A stretch of 64,000 nucleotides of DNA from Procambarus clarkii (Eukaryota; Arthropoda; Malacostraca; Decapoda; Cambaridae). The DNA lies in contig NC_091173.1 of assembly GCF_040958095.1 (NCBI RefSeq), positions 12,837,500-12,901,499 of the forward strand, read 5' to 3'. The number at the start of each line of letters is the position of its first letter. Position 1 is the stretch's first letter. Of this stretch, positions 41,791 to 52,565 are shown piece by piece. The notes under the pieces are model-generated. The model made no database searches, was not told the origin of the DNA, and was given only the letters and a program-made list of their open reading frames with translations. A program made the translations under genes and the position numbers.

Positions 41791-42775
41791 ATTCCTAACT
41801 CACAAATCTGGAAATCGAAGAATTGACGACGCTTCCGTCAGTTCGGAAGCCTTAGCGCGTCAAATTGTGGGAAAGAGTAGTAGAGAAAGTCAGTTTATAA
41901 GGTAAGAATGATGATGAAAGATTAGACAATGAGATGATAGGTGAGAACGTTTTAAAGAAAAGGAGTAAGATAAGAAGGAATAGTTATAGGAAACGGGGTT
42001 GAAGTAGGGGACAAAAGGTCAAGTATAGGAATAGGTCAGAAGTGTGTGGGAAAAGGTAAAATTAGGAAAAAAGGTAGAAGGAAAAAATGTAGCAGTGAAG
42101 GAATAAGGTTTTAGGACACCATCTTTACACAAACCATTTCACCCTTCAAGTAGTCTAGGGGAAGCTGCATAAATGCGCATGTTCATGTGTTAATAAAATT
42201 AAAACCAACAACGAAACACTTAAAAATTTACCCCTAATTAATATTAAAGTCCCCCCCTCCAAAAAAAAATAAATATTTAAGGTCCCCCCCTCAAAAAAAA
42301 ATGCATTTTATTTAAGGACCTCCCTCCCCCCCAAAAAATTGTATTTTATTCAAGTTCCACACACTCCCAAAAACCAAAATGCAGTTTATTTAAACCATTT
42401 CAACATATTCCAAACCCCGTGTAGGATCCCGTTGCTCCGCAAGCCCCCCAATGTTCAACAAACAGAATGTTGACGACGTCTATCAACGTTCACAGTGAAC
42501 AAGAGAACAAAGGAGACATGTTCCCCCCCGTGTTCACCACCTCCCTGTGTAGTGATGGTGGACGGTAAGTTAAATGATACCGTAACTCACTCGCACCGCC
42601 AACAGTCATAAAGCACTCGTGACGTGTCTTATCATCCCAGTAAATAACGAGATATTAAGAAAAATATTGCAACTCATTATATAACACACACGATATGCTT
42701 CAACATCCCAACACGGATTAGGTATACTATACTAGACGAACGCTGAGGCGTTCCGAGGCGCCACTGCATGTCAAC

Positions 42776-42776
<1 letters not shown>
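41791..42776. other. Unique sequence
   Basis: The stretch 42245-42390 has three imperfect copies of a TTTAAGGTCCCCCCCTCAAAAAAAAAT-like unit. No gene was recognised. Confidence 0.45.

Positions 42777-42839
<63 letters not shown>
42777..42839. repeat. (AC)n microsatellite
   Basis: An AC run of 63 bp. Confidence 0.97.
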
Positions 42840-42840
<1 letters not shown>

Positions 42841-43420
42841 AACTTGGCGTCTCATGCAGACGGGCCTCTCAAACGGTATTAAATCATCTCTTTCCAGAGC
42901 CGTTTACTGGCAGGCAGAGAACGGGGTGGGATGGGGGGCTCACTTCAAGATGACTATCTGCTGCACCAAGGAATTTTTATTCAACAAGGTGTGTCTAGCA
43001 GGGCAGAGGAGGGGGGAAGGGGTTCACGGGAGACGTGTTTGATCACGTCTAACCTGCACCCAAACGTGGTCAAACACTCTCCTGGTGACCCCCTGGGGCT
43101 CCTGCCACAGCACACAGTCTATTCTCCTCATAGTCTCGTGGAAGCGTTGGATTGTCGCCTGAATTTATGGATTAAAACGATGACGAATGCAGTCTAGGCC
43201 ACTATAAAAAAAATGGTAGATTCATCTTTTCGGAGTAAATAAAGAGGTGGACGGAGCACCTGGTGAGATACACTGTGGATCACAGCGATACACTTTTCCG
43301 CCCACTATGGAACAGTGGAGAGACAATATTATTTCCGATTTGACGATAGCCGCAAGGCCCGTGTCGAGTGCTCCCCTTCAACACACTCTAGTATATCCAG
43401 ATCACATAATATACATATTA

Positions 43421-43424
<4 letters not shown>
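42840..43424. other. Unique sequence
   Basis: Short open frames show no recognisable family. Confidence 0.35.

Positions 43425-43511
<87 letters not shown>
43425..43511. repeat. (AT)n microsatellite
   Basis: An AT run of 87 bp. Confidence 0.97.
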
Positions 43512-43515
<4 letters not shown>

Positions 43516-45231
43516 TTTCACTCAGGATCATTCTGATTACACTACTTGTTAGATATTCTAATTAACATTTAAAAAGGGGAAAAAAATACTACAGGGTCCA
43601 CATGGTACTTCTTTCGTAATATACTGGGCATTCTATAATATATAACATTATTCATGCCTCATATACATCATTATAAGCAAGAGTAATGTTGATGGTCGTG
43701 CTGCAGGTATCCTCAGGATCGTCCATCGCTAATAGCAACAATATCCCGTGTAAGCGCTGCAGCAGCAACTAGCGAGATCCTTCAAGGAGGGGGAGTCGAT
43801 CTCTGGAGCGCGCTGGCCGGCTACCGATGTCCGATAATTCCTGCCTCCTTATCTCCCGGGTTGAGAGCCGCACGCTAGCATCTCTCAGGACGGCCCGACC
43901 CGCTGTCAGGGAGATGGGTGTATCGCCGCTGAAGATAAACAGAGGAGCTAATCATCTATTCAGGTAATTACAATGATCCATCACCTGTGCTGCGAGTGAA
44001 GAGGTAAACAAGAATTGCTCCACGATTTGCTTCTTGTACTCCCCCTTCCTCTCCCCCCCACTCCCCCCCCCCCACTCTCCCCCCATCTTAAAGACCGGAT
44101 TTTTCCCCCCAGTACAAACAGGGACGCGATTACCAGCGACCTGGTTGCGGGCGATAATAATTACCGGGCTTAAAAATATACTCTACCTCGGGTTAAATTA
44201 ATTGGCATTAATTCATATAAAATATGATTTAAGTTGAATAAAGGCAAGTGTTCTCTAAAGTGAAACTCTTGATAACGTCCTTGTACATCATACGAGAACA
44301 AAAAATCGGTTCGGACGCTTGATCTGTTCTTGACGTTTTGGGTTTTAATCACATCCAATACGAAGCCTCAACCCCACCCCCCACCCCCTAACAACCCTAA
44401 ACTCTGTTATTGTGAATGGTGAAACTTCAAAGAATCTTTCGACAACCTCGAAATTCAGTCTATAAGATTTAATTAAACAATTTCACGCAAGAATTGATTT
44501 TTTTTCCCCGTATTTATCTGCTTTTTATGAACCCATTTTATTCTAGATTGTAATGCAAGAAGAGCGCTTGCTTCGCGATCCGCACATGCCGCAGTTACCC
44601 CGCTAGATCTGATGGTCGGAGATATAAGCATAATAGCATCAGTGATGGGGATAATGTCAAGAAGATTTAAAACAATCAGATTGCAGACCTTCCCGCACGA
44701 CGCGCGAGGAAAAACTGGGAGAGCGTGTACTGACGAGGGCGGTTATTATACAAACACGGTGATTTTCTTGACGCTCGGCACCCTAGGCAAAGAAAACGGA
44801 GGGTAGAGGAGGGAGGACTTTGGCTTCTCTCATTAACTCGCTTTTTGACCAGTTATCAACTTTTTTTGCGAGTGTGCGCGCCCGGGTCTGGGTTATAGGG
44901 TCGGTCACGAACTTATTAAGAGCGTGTTGGTGTGTTCTTGCGTCTCACTTTGTTCTTAAATGTGTTTTAGTGGCAGTATAGTGCTCCTTCAGATGGCTGC
45001 AATTACTGGGTTATTCAAGCTGGTATCAACCCATATTGAAAGTGTTATTAAAATAGAAAATTATATATAAATTCCTTCCTAATTCTCAGTGTATATACAT
45101 CACACATATATAAATTTATAGTTAAAGACAAAGGCCGTAGCTCGGCTCGTCTGTCACTACAAAAACAAAAAATAAACTAATAAGCCGTATCTTTCTTTTT
45201 ATTATTCTCGCTAACAAATTATAATTGGATT

Positions 45232-45233
<2 letters not shown>
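43512..45233. other. Unique sequence, partly GC-rich; no gene supported
   Basis: The stretches 43700-43960 and 44100-44170 combine GC-rich blocks with TAATTACC and ATAATTACC cores, and 44560-44790 is unique and CpG-containing. They may be conserved non-coding elements. No open frame shows a known domain. C-runs lie at 44040-44090. Confidence 0.35.

Positions 45234-45314
<81 letters not shown>
45234..45314. repeat. (AC)n microsatellite
   Basis: An AC run of 81 bp. Confidence 0.97.
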
Positions 45315-45316
<2 letters not shown>

Positions 45317-45530
45317 CCTCGCGAACCCGGAGTGTTTCCCGGCGCCGGCGGAAACAGATGGGCAGTTTCTTTCACCCTGATGACCCTGTTTACCTTGCCA
45401 GAACTAGGAGGCATGAGTTACGAGGAAAGGCTGCGTGAAATGCACCTCACGACACTGGAGGACAGAAAGGGTAAGGGGAAACATGATCACTACCTACAAA
45501 ATTATCAGAGGAATTGACAGGGTAGATAGC
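45315..45530 (+). mobile_element. Chimeric junction: SINE fragment fused to LINE RT fragment
   Basis: A SINE piece (GGCGCCGGCGGAAACAGATG, GGGCAGTTTCTTTCACCC, TGTTTACC) passes at about 45400 into LPELGGMSYEERLREMHLTT, then LEDRKGKGKHDHYLQNY. The last part matches RGDMITTYKI in the next frame. It starts directly after (AC)n. Both parts are truncated. Confidence 0.8.
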
Positions 45531-45602
45531 CCGTGGGGTGGAGGGGGGGGGGGGGGTACGGCAGCTCTAGTATGATCGCTCACAATTATATTTACGTTCT
45601 AA

Positions 45603-45684
45603 TTCCAAGCTCTCCACTTATCCTTCAAACTCTCCACTTATCCTTCAAACTCTCCACTTATCCTTCAAACTCTCCACTTATCCC
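45603..45684. repeat. 20-bp minisatellite (TCTCCACTTATCCTTCAAAC)
   Basis: Four identical or nearly identical 20-bp units. The preceding 45535-45560 is a G-run. Confidence 0.93.
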
Positions 45685-45949
45685 ACCACCCGTCAGTACT
45701 AGAGCTAAGCATCCACCTCAGCCAAAATACCCACGCAATATCCTCAGCAGGCGCCTCCCTGGAAACACAAACCGTAACTGTCTCTATTTTCTGCTTGTTA
45801 CAACTTGTAATAAAGTTGTTACATCTTGGCTTAACGTGTTTATGACGTATTAGAACGTTGTTACAACTTGCTATATTGGTTGTTATAACTGGTTAGGTGT
45901 TAAAACTTGTTCGAACGTTGTACCAACGTCGTAGTTTCGGTGTGTGTTT
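45685..45949. other. Unique sequence
   Basis: No gene was seen. Confidence 0.4.
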
Positions 45950-46225
45950 GGCGGGGTGACAGCTGGGTGGACAGTGCTTCGGATTCGTAGTCCTGAGGTT
46001 CCGGGTTCGATCCCCGGTGGAGGCGGAGACAAATGGGTAAAATATTTCTTTCACTCTGATGCTCCTGTTACCTAGCAGTAAATAATACCTGGGAGTTAGA
46101 CCGCTGCTACGGGCTGCTTCCTGGGGGGAGAAGGGGTGTGTAACAAAAAAGGAAGCCTGGTCCAGGACCGGGCCGCGGGGACGCTAAGCCCCGAAATCAT
46201 CTCAAGATAACTCAAGATAACACTT
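45950..46225 (+). mobile_element. tRNA-headed SINE
   Basis: The head AGCTGGGTGGACAGTGCTTC has a T-arm GTTCCGGGTTCGATCCCCGG. The body is GTTACCTAGCAGTAAATAATAC and GGGCTGCTTCCTGGGGGGAG. The end is GGACCGGGCCGCGGGGACGC, then (TCAAGATAAC) repeated twice as a short tandem tail. Confidence 0.9.
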
Positions 46226-46271
46226 ATACATACTTGATATGCAAAATATAACCATCAAATACCACTAGCTT

Positions 46272-46396
46272 CAACATGACATCGCCAAACATCACCAGCT
46301 GCGACACAACATCGCCAAACATCACCAGCTGCAACACGACATCGCCAAATATCGATCACCAGCTGCGACACGACATCGCCAAATACCACCAACTAC
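46272..46396. repeat. ~30-bp minisatellite (GACACGACATCGCCAAACATCACCAGCTGC)
   Basis: About four units with small indels, starting soon after the SINE tail. Confidence 0.9.
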
Positions 46397-46945
46397 ATCT
46401 TAATTACCAAATACCGGAGAAAAACTCCCCCTTTACTACGCCAAAAACCACAACGCGGAGATAATGAAGAAGTGCTCGAACAGTGCCCGAAGCTTGATTA
46501 ATTAAAGCTGTGATCATTATTAAAATCTTGTGCAAGTAGCGAACTAAACGGGCAGCAACACTGCCGTATCCTCCAGCCAATTTCCTGGTGGATTGGCCCG
46601 TAGTATTCCAGAGCGTAAGATCGTAAACTGATTGGTACTGGCTGAGTTTACACCTATTAGACTTTGAGCACGAGAAGCTAGAACCGAGCCTTAGGGAGCC
46701 TTCTGTTTGGGATCAGGGAAAGGGGGGAATTGAGGGGTTGAGCATTGATACGCTGTAGCCAATGTGACTGTGAACACTATGAGGCAGTCATTAGAGCAGT
46801 GTGTTTGTGTGTGTGTGACGGGAGGGACTTGTACGGCCTGGGGAGACACGCTGGTCACTCCCATGCAGCCCCCTCTGACACCATCCCCCCAGGGACAGGA
46901 TCAGAGTCCACACGGTGAATGAAAAACCTCTCGCCTCACCCCCAG
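46397..46945. other. Unique sequence
   Basis: No gene was recognised. Confidence 0.4.
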
Positions 46946-47060
46946 CAGCACACGTTGTTGTTATAGATTCAGCTACTCGGAACAAGTTCCAAGTGGCACG
47001 GGCTATGGTCAGCCCGTAGCTTACCTGGCACAGGAGCGGTACTGTCGACGACAGCACACG
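46946..47060 (-). mobile_element. Hairpin retroposon family A, 97-bp copy with 9-bp TSD
   Basis: The element 46955-47051 is flanked by perfect CAGCACACG (46946-46954, 47052-47060). It has a TTGTTGTTATAGATTC end, the CTACTCGGAAC/GTTCC hairpin, the CACGGGCT/AGCCCGTA hairpin and CTGGCACAGG at the 5' end. It is near full length. Confidence 0.9.
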
Positions 47061-47475
47061 AGCCTTGACCCACTAAATATCTCACGCCTGAGGCGCATGG
47101 AAAAAAAGGTTTCAACCTGGAATGGAAACCCAGAGTTATATTCTCCCATTTACTTCCAACAACTATTTTGGCCCCACATAAGGCTACCTCTTGGAGAAAT
47201 GGAGAAAACGCTAAAGGTGGAACGCATAGGTCATGTTGAGTCGGCGTTTCGACGTTGGGGAAACGTCTTCAGCAGCACAAGAACCTGGAGTTGGACTCGC
47301 CTGTGAGTAGGTCACTCCGTCACAGCGATACACAGGGGGGGAGGGTCGCCCCGGCATTGTTACGCTCTTGGTGTTCACGGATTACTACACCACTCATGGT
47401 CTAGTAAACCACACAGTAGTACAGTAGTACATGAAGTAAGAAATACACTCTTGCTAACCGACGTGAATCAAGCAG
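47061..47475. other. Unique sequence
   Basis: No gene was recognised. GGCGTTTCGACGTTGGGGAAACG (about 47243) contains an imperfect short inverted repeat. Confidence 0.4.
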
Positions 47476-47672
47476 CACGTGATTCACGTGATGAATAACG
47501 TGGCTGAAATATGTTGTCCAAACCACACACTAGAAAGTGAAGGGACGACGACGTTTCGGTCCGTCCTGGACCATTCTCAAGTCGATTGTGATCATAATCG
47601 ACTTGAGAATAGTCCAGGACGGACCGAAACATCGTCGTCCCTTCACTTTCTAGTGTGTGATTTGATCAACAT
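47476..47672. repeat. Foldback palindrome ('GGTCCAGGACGGACC')
   Basis: The left arm, about 47518-47585 (CACACACTAGAAAGTGAAGG ... CAAGTCGATTGTG), and the right arm, about 47588-47665, are near-perfect reverse complements over about 68 bases around a spacer of only a few bases. Mismatches are few (for example ACCATTC against GAATAGT). The left side continues as GATGAATAACGTGGCTGAAA, the mirror of the element's other end at 41.27 kb. Confidence 0.88.
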
Positions 47673-48319
47673 GTACACAGGATGCAGCTAAAGCAGGTAA
47701 GTGGTGCTGAACGAGTAATAATGACCAGTAATGCTCAGTTCTGCCGCTCAATCCTCAAACACTCATCAGCTGATCAATAAATTCTCAAAACCTCTCTCTC
47801 TCTCTGGCTCTTCTTCCTGGTGTAATTCCCGGGTATTCCAGGCCTTTATTGTGGCCCCGGCTCGGCCAACTCACATCCACAATTATAACGAGAATTTCAA
47901 CCACTTGCCGGGACGAGAATTGGAGAATAGCGTGTCCTTTAGAGCGAGAGGCTCTTAGGAACTAAACACAACTTTTGTCTTTATCACTGTAATACGCTGA
48001 TCCCTCAAGGCGAAAAGATAATGTTAAGGGACGTCGAGGCTGCGTGGTGGAAGAGAGACGAAACCCACTAACACAATCAAGGGTCACGACTCCTTGATTA
48101 GCAATAATGGTTTTGGGCCTTAAGAACAGAGGGGTTGTATAAGTGTCACAAGCAAGACTGGCCGTGAAGAACAAAAGAGAATCGTAATGAGGAGAATCAT
48201 GGAGGAATATAAAGGGGGATTATCCTCTTGGGTAGCTAACATTACCTTTGATCCTTGTTATTGTTGGTGATCATGATTCGTTTATTGTCACACATGCGGG
48301 GACGCACATCATGTCGTGT
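47673..48319. other. Unique sequence
   Basis: No gene was recognised. Confidence 0.4.
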
Positions 48320-48490
48320 TGTTATTTACATGAAATCTTCCAGTTATTATTTACATGAAATCTTCCAGTTATTATTTACATGAAATCTTTCAGTTGTTAT
48401 TTACATGAAATCTTCCAGTTATTATCTACATGAAATCTTCCAGTTATTATTTACATGAAATCTTTCAGTTATTATTTACATGAAATCTGC
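48320..48490. repeat. ~24-bp minisatellite (TTATTTACATGAAATCTTCCAG)
   Basis: About seven units ending exactly where a minus-strand SINE tail begins (AGATTATCTTG repeats). Confidence 0.93.
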
Positions 48491-48755
48491 CAGATTATCT
48501 TGAGATTATCTTGAGATTATCTTGAGATGATTTCGGGGCTTTAGTGTCCCCGCGGCTCGGTCTTTGACCAGGCCTCCACCCCCAGGAAGCAGCCCGTGAC
48601 AGCTGACTAACACCCAGGTACCTATTTACTGCTAGGTAACAGGGGCATAGGGTGAAAGAAACTCTGCCCAATGTTTCTCGCCGGCGCCTGGGATCGAACC
48701 CAGGACCACAGGATCACAAGCCCCGCGTGCTGTCCGCTCGGCCGACCGGCTCAAA
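48491..48755 (-). mobile_element. tRNA-headed SINE, near-complete, with 11-bp tail repeats
   Basis: On plus: three copies of AGATTATCTTG (tail), GATTTCGGGGCTTTAGTGTC, CCAGGAAGCAGCCCGTGAC, TACCTATTTACTGCTAGGTAAC, then the head with GGGATCGAACCCAGGACCAC and GCTCGGCCGACCGGCTC. It is the mirror image of the 40.2-kb copy, with about 90% identity by eye. Confidence 0.92.
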
Positions 48756-48849
48756 AAATCATACATGGCTCATATCTCAATGTGACACTAATTATTAATA
48801 CCAGATAAGGACTTATCCTAGTCGAAAACTGCGTGTATAACTATTTCCA

Positions 48850-49210
48850 CCTTCAGGATCGAGCTGTTAGCTCTTGGACCCCGCCTTCCTGAGCTTTCCG
48901 GCCGAGCGGATAGCTTTCGGGGATCGCAGTCCCGAGGCCCCGGGCTCGATTCCCGGCCGAGGCATATAAACAGATAGCTTCTTTCACCTGATGCGTCTGT
49001 TCAACTAGCAGCAAACGGGCACCAATTAACCGTTGTAGGCTACATCGTGGTGATGCGCGCGCACGTGTGTTAAAAATATATGTAGTAGATATGATAGAGG
49101 AAAATAGGTTGGGAGTTAGTACATTAAAGAACAGACGGCTAGAAAGGCGGGGACCCTAGGGTTAACAGATCGATCCTGCAGGCATACATTGTAAACACAT
49201 ATGCTCACAT
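48850..49210 (+). mobile_element. tRNA-headed SINE with LINE-like tail; minus-strand tail scrap upstream
   Basis: The stretch 48855-48890 is a minus-strand tail scrap. The main copy (48893-49210) has head TTTCCGGCCGAGCGGATAGC and T-arm CCCCGGGCTCGATTCCCGG. A diverged body and a short GCGCGCACGTGTGT spacer follow, then the tail TGTAGTAGATATGATAGAGG, GCTAGAAAGGCGGGGACC and GATCGATCCTGCAGGCATAC with GTAAACACA. It shows tail and head in one copy. Confidence 0.85.
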
Positions 49211-49487
49211 CTGCAATACACATTCATACATACATACATACATATACACACACTAGTCACTGCCTCAGAACATCGTCACAATCTTTGGTCTTAATATATA
49301 TTGACTCTGGAAGGTTCTTCTCCTCCGTCGTAACCTCGTTTCCAAAATCAATAACAGAAAAATAATATAAATTTCGGATTCAGCGTCACTACTATGTTCC
49401 AATCCCACAAGCTTCCAAGGAGACTTATTATTCTCTTCACACAATTCTGATCCTTACTCTCTATCGTATGTGTGTATACTCATCTAT
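49211..49487. other. Unique sequence with ATAC repeats
   Basis: ATACATACATACATACATAC runs at about 49225-49246. No gene was recognised. Confidence 0.45.
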
Positions 49488-49675
49488 TTGTGCTTGCGGG
49501 GGGTTGAGCTTTGGCTCTTTGGTCCCGCCTCTCCACCGTCAATCAACTAGTGTACTTCCACCGTCAATAAACATGTGTACAGATTAATGAGCCTATTGGA
49601 CTCTATCATATCTACATTTTAAATTGTGTATAGAGTCTGCCTCCACCACATCACTGCCTAATGCATTCCATTTCT

Positions 49676-49677
<2 letters not shown>
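49488..49677 (-). mobile_element. LINE 3' module adjoining (AC)n
   Basis: The minus strand starts right after (AC)n with AAATGGAATGCATTAGGCAG, then the RT C-terminus (TATACACAATTTAAAATGTAG region) and the 3' end. The CCACCGTCAAT block is present twice, a small duplication. The 5' breakpoint is within a few bases of that of the 32.7-kb copy. Confidence 0.85.

Positions 49678-49706
<29 letters not shown>
49678..49706. repeat. (GT)n linking two LINE copies
   Basis: A 29-bp GT run. On the minus strand it follows the GTGAGTAC end of one LINE copy and precedes the next copy. Confidence 0.95.
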
Positions 49707-50887
49707 ACTCACCTAATTGTACTCACCTAATTGTGCTTGCGGGGGTTGAGCTCTGGCTCTTTGGTCCCGCCTCTCAACCGTCAATCAACTGGTGTACAGA
49801 TTCCTGAGCCTATTGGGCTCTATCATATCTACATTTGAAACTGTGTATGGAGTCAGCCTCCACCACATCACTTCCTAATGCATTCCATTTACTAACTACT
49901 CTGACACTGAAAAAGTTCTTTCTAACGTCTCTGTGGCTCATTTGGGTACTCAGCTTCCACCTGTGTCCCCTTGTTCGCGTCCCACCAGTGTTGAATAGTT
50001 CATCCTTGTTTACCCGGTCGATTCCCCTGAGGATTTTGTAGGTTGTGATCATGTCCCCCCTTACTCTTCTGTCTTCCAGTGTCGTGAGGTGCATTTCCCG
50101 CAGCCTTTCCTCATAACTCATGCCTCTTAGTTCTGGGACTAGTCTAGTAGCATACCTTTGGACTTTTTCCAGCTTCGTCTTGTGCTTGACAAGGTACGGG
50201 CTCCATGCTGGGGCCGCATACTCCAGGATTGGTCTTACATATGTGGTGTACAAGATTCTGAATGATTCCTTACACAGGTTCCTGAACGCCGTTCTGATGT
50301 TAGCCAGCCTCGCATATGCCGCAGACGTTATTCTCTTTATGTGGGCTTCAGGAGACAGGTTTGGTGTGATATCAACTCCTAGATCTTTCTCTCTGTCTGT
50401 TTCATTAAGTACTTCATCTCCTATTCTGTATCCTGTGCCTGGCCTCCTGTTTCCACTTCCTAGTTTCATTACTTTGCATTTACTCGGGTTGAACTTCAAC
50501 AGCCATTTGTTGGACCATTCACTCAGTCTATCCAGGTCATCTTGTAGCCTCCTACTATCATCCTCTGTTTCAATCCTCCTCATAATTTTTGCATCGTCGG
50601 CAAACATTGAGAGGAACGAATCTATACCCTCTGGGAGATCATTTACATATACCAGAAACAGTATAGGTCCAAGGACTGACCCCTGCGGGACTCCACTTGT
50701 GACGTCTCGCCAATCTGAGACCTCACCCCTCACACAGACTCGTTGTCTCCTGTTGCTTAGGTATTCCTCTATCCACCGGAGTACCTTCCCTCTCACTCCA
50801 GCCTGCATCTCCAACTTTCGCACTAGCCTCTTGTGTGGCACTGTATCAAAGGCTTTCTGACAATCCAAAAATATGCAGTCTGCCCAC

Positions 50888-50889
<2 letters not shown>
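49707..50889 (-). mobile_element. CR1/Jockey-like LINE, 5'-truncated, well preserved
   Basis: The minus strand begins at the edge of (AC)n (50891-50929) with RT coding sequence. It continues to a stop at about 49810 and ends with the 3' untranslated region TTGATTGACGGTTGAGAGGC, GGGACCAAAGAGCCAGAGC, CAAGCACAATTAGGTGAGTAC. The last ACAATTAGGTGAGT block is duplicated before (AC)n. The copy is bounded by AC repeats on both sides. The upstream ORF1, endonuclease domain and RT N-terminus are absent. Confidence 0.9.
49810..50889 (-). CDS. Reverse transcriptase, C-terminal 359 codons, open
   Basis: RNA-dependent DNA polymerase part of a non-LTR retrotransposon polyprotein. From the first codon at 50889 it reads GWADCIFLDCQKAFDTVPH (motif A region). 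Then come SGVPQGSVLGPILFLVYVND (motif B region), SMFADDAK (catalytic motif C), WLLKFNPSKCKVM, EKDLGVDI, and the C-terminal region ending FKCRYDRAQ. It is uninterrupted by stops or frameshifts, unlike every other copy in the window, so this is the youngest. The frame can be extended upstream through a HTHTHT microsatellite to 50979, but that start is artificial. No promoter or N-terminal domains remain, so it is probably not expressed as an active enzyme. Assignment to CR1/Jockey-like clades rests on motif recognition, not a tree. Confidence 0.9.

Positions 50890-50890
<1 letters not shown>

Positions 50891-50929
<39 letters not shown>
50891..50929. repeat. (GT)n microsatellite at LINE 5' junction
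   Basis: A 39-bp GT run at the 5' truncation point of the LINE. Confidence 0.96.
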
Positions 50930-51553
50930 GAATAAATTCCACCGTTTTGTAAAATGTAATAAAAAACAAATTCACCCATAAATCACCGATATAAATCACC
51001 GGAATATTGCGTCAGCCTGGCCTTCAAGACGGCTCTATTAGCAAATCGTATTATATCTTATGCTAAAGCTCACGTAATTTCTATTTAACATCAAAAGGTA
51101 CCAAATTACTAATTGAAACCTCTATACGACAGGATTAAAGTCTATGTAAAAGCGAAAGTGTAGAAATAAGCCCCAAAGTCAAAAAGACTTGAATTCCTCC
51201 GGATTTCACCAATTCATCTCAACAGCAAAGGGCGGTTTGTGGTTATACGTTTATACTGAGGATCGAAACTAGTTTCCTGACCATATTCCCTATCATTCTT
51301 TTAAGTGCAATCCGGTTATGCCATGGGGGGAGGGATAACTCCTAAACCATAGATTAATATAAAATATTTATAGGACAATTCTTGACTATTAATACAAATG
51401 AGTAGTTATTACTTTATATAAATTAAGCTAGGAGCCTCATGTAATTAGATTAATTAACATCTCTTGCCAGTAAATACAGAGATACCTGCGTGTATTAATA
51501 TAATCAGAACATGATATTTATGGAGGGTGTACATTACAGGAGATCGAGACAGC
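50930..51553. other. Unique AT-rich sequence
   Basis: No gene was recognised. Confidence 0.4.
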
Positions 51554-51845
51554 TTTCTTTTGTACCACTGTTTTGTACCACTTTTGTACCAGTTTTGTAT
51601 CAGTTTTGTACCACTTTTGTACCACTGTTTTGTACCACTTTTGTACCACTTTTGTACCACTGTTTTGTATCACTGTTTTGTACCACTTTTGTGCCAGTGT
51701 TTTGTGCCACTTTTGTACCACTTTTGTGCCACTTTTGTACCACTGTTTTGTACCACTGTTTTGTACCACTGTTTTGTACCACTTTTGTACCACTGTTTTG
51801 TACCACTTTTGTGCCACTTTTGTACCACTTTTGTACCACTGCGCT
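51554..51845. repeat. 11/12-bp minisatellite (TTTTGTACCAC[TG])
   Basis: About 25 units of TTTTGTACCAC or GTTTTGTACCACT, with ATCAC and GCCAC variants. The mix of 11- and 12-bp spacing cycles reading frames and yields overlapping 79-145 codon frames on both strands (FVPLLYH, GTKVVQK). These are not genes. Confidence 0.95.
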
Positions 51846-52050
51846 CACCCCCCGAGGTGTTAATACCAGAGGCAGGCTCTCTGATGCCTCGACACAGGCG
51901 AACACTCAATGGGCAGCTAAGCCCTATAACATTTATTACTTTTGATTTCTTGCTTATTTTTTAAATGTTTTTTTCTGCCTTGTGGTGGTTTAGGGGGTTC
52001 AAAGTCCCCCCCCCCCTCCACACCCCCGCGGCCCGGTCTCTAACCAGGAT
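51846..52050. other. Unique sequence
   Basis: A C-run lies at about 52005. No gene was seen. Confidence 0.4.
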
Positions 52051-52135
52051 TGTGTGTATTCGCCTAGTTGTATTCACCTAGTTGTGCTTGCGGGGGTTGA
52101 GCTCTGCTCTTTCGGCCCGCCTCTCAACTGTCAAT
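52051..52135 (-). mobile_element. LINE 3' end fragment
   Basis: On plus: TTCACCTAGTTGTGCTTGCG, GGGGTTGAGCTCTGCTCTTT and GCCCGCCTCTCAACTGTCAAT. This is the shared 3' end in reverse, with a short duplicated CGCCTAGTTGTATT start. Confidence 0.85.
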
Positions 52136-52185
52136 CAATCAACTGTTGCTAAATATTAATAAAAAAACAAATTTTACACACACAT

Positions 52186-52365
52186 ACACACAGGAAGCAG
52201 CCCGTAGCAGCTGTCTAACTCCCAGGTACCTATTTACTGCTAGGTAACAGGGGGCATCCGGGTGAAGGAAACTTTGCCCATTTGTTTTTCCGGCGGTGCC
52301 GGGGATCGAACCCCGGTCCCTAGATCCACGAGTCTAGAGCGCTGTCCACTCAGCCACCAGCCTGA

Positions 52366-52368
<3 letters not shown>
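52186..52368 (-). mobile_element. tRNA-headed SINE, body and head
   Basis: On plus: AGGAAGCAGCCCGTAGCAGC, ACCTATTTACTGCTAGGTAA, AAACTTTGCCCATTTGTTTT, then the head with GGGGATCGAACCCCGGTCCC (paired T-arm) and GCGCTGTCCACTCAGCCACC. (GT)n follows directly at 52369. Confidence 0.9.

Positions 52369-52437
<69 letters not shown>
52369..52437. repeat. (GT)n microsatellite at a SINE 5' end
   Basis: A 69-bp GT run. Confidence 0.97.
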
Positions 52438-52440
<3 letters not shown>

Positions 52441-52565
52441 CGCACGTGCAGGAAAATCACAGTGAAAAGGAAAGGACAACTGGAGCCCTTTCGGCTTTCC
52501 CCCTTCAACAATACCTGACTGAGAGGGCCCAGTGCAGCGGGGCAGTATAAGAAGAGAAGCAAGTG

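Noticed and set aside
51511-51964. Several 79-145 codon frames (FVPLLYH / GTKVVQ repeats)
   Set aside because: An 11/12-bp minisatellite read in every frame.
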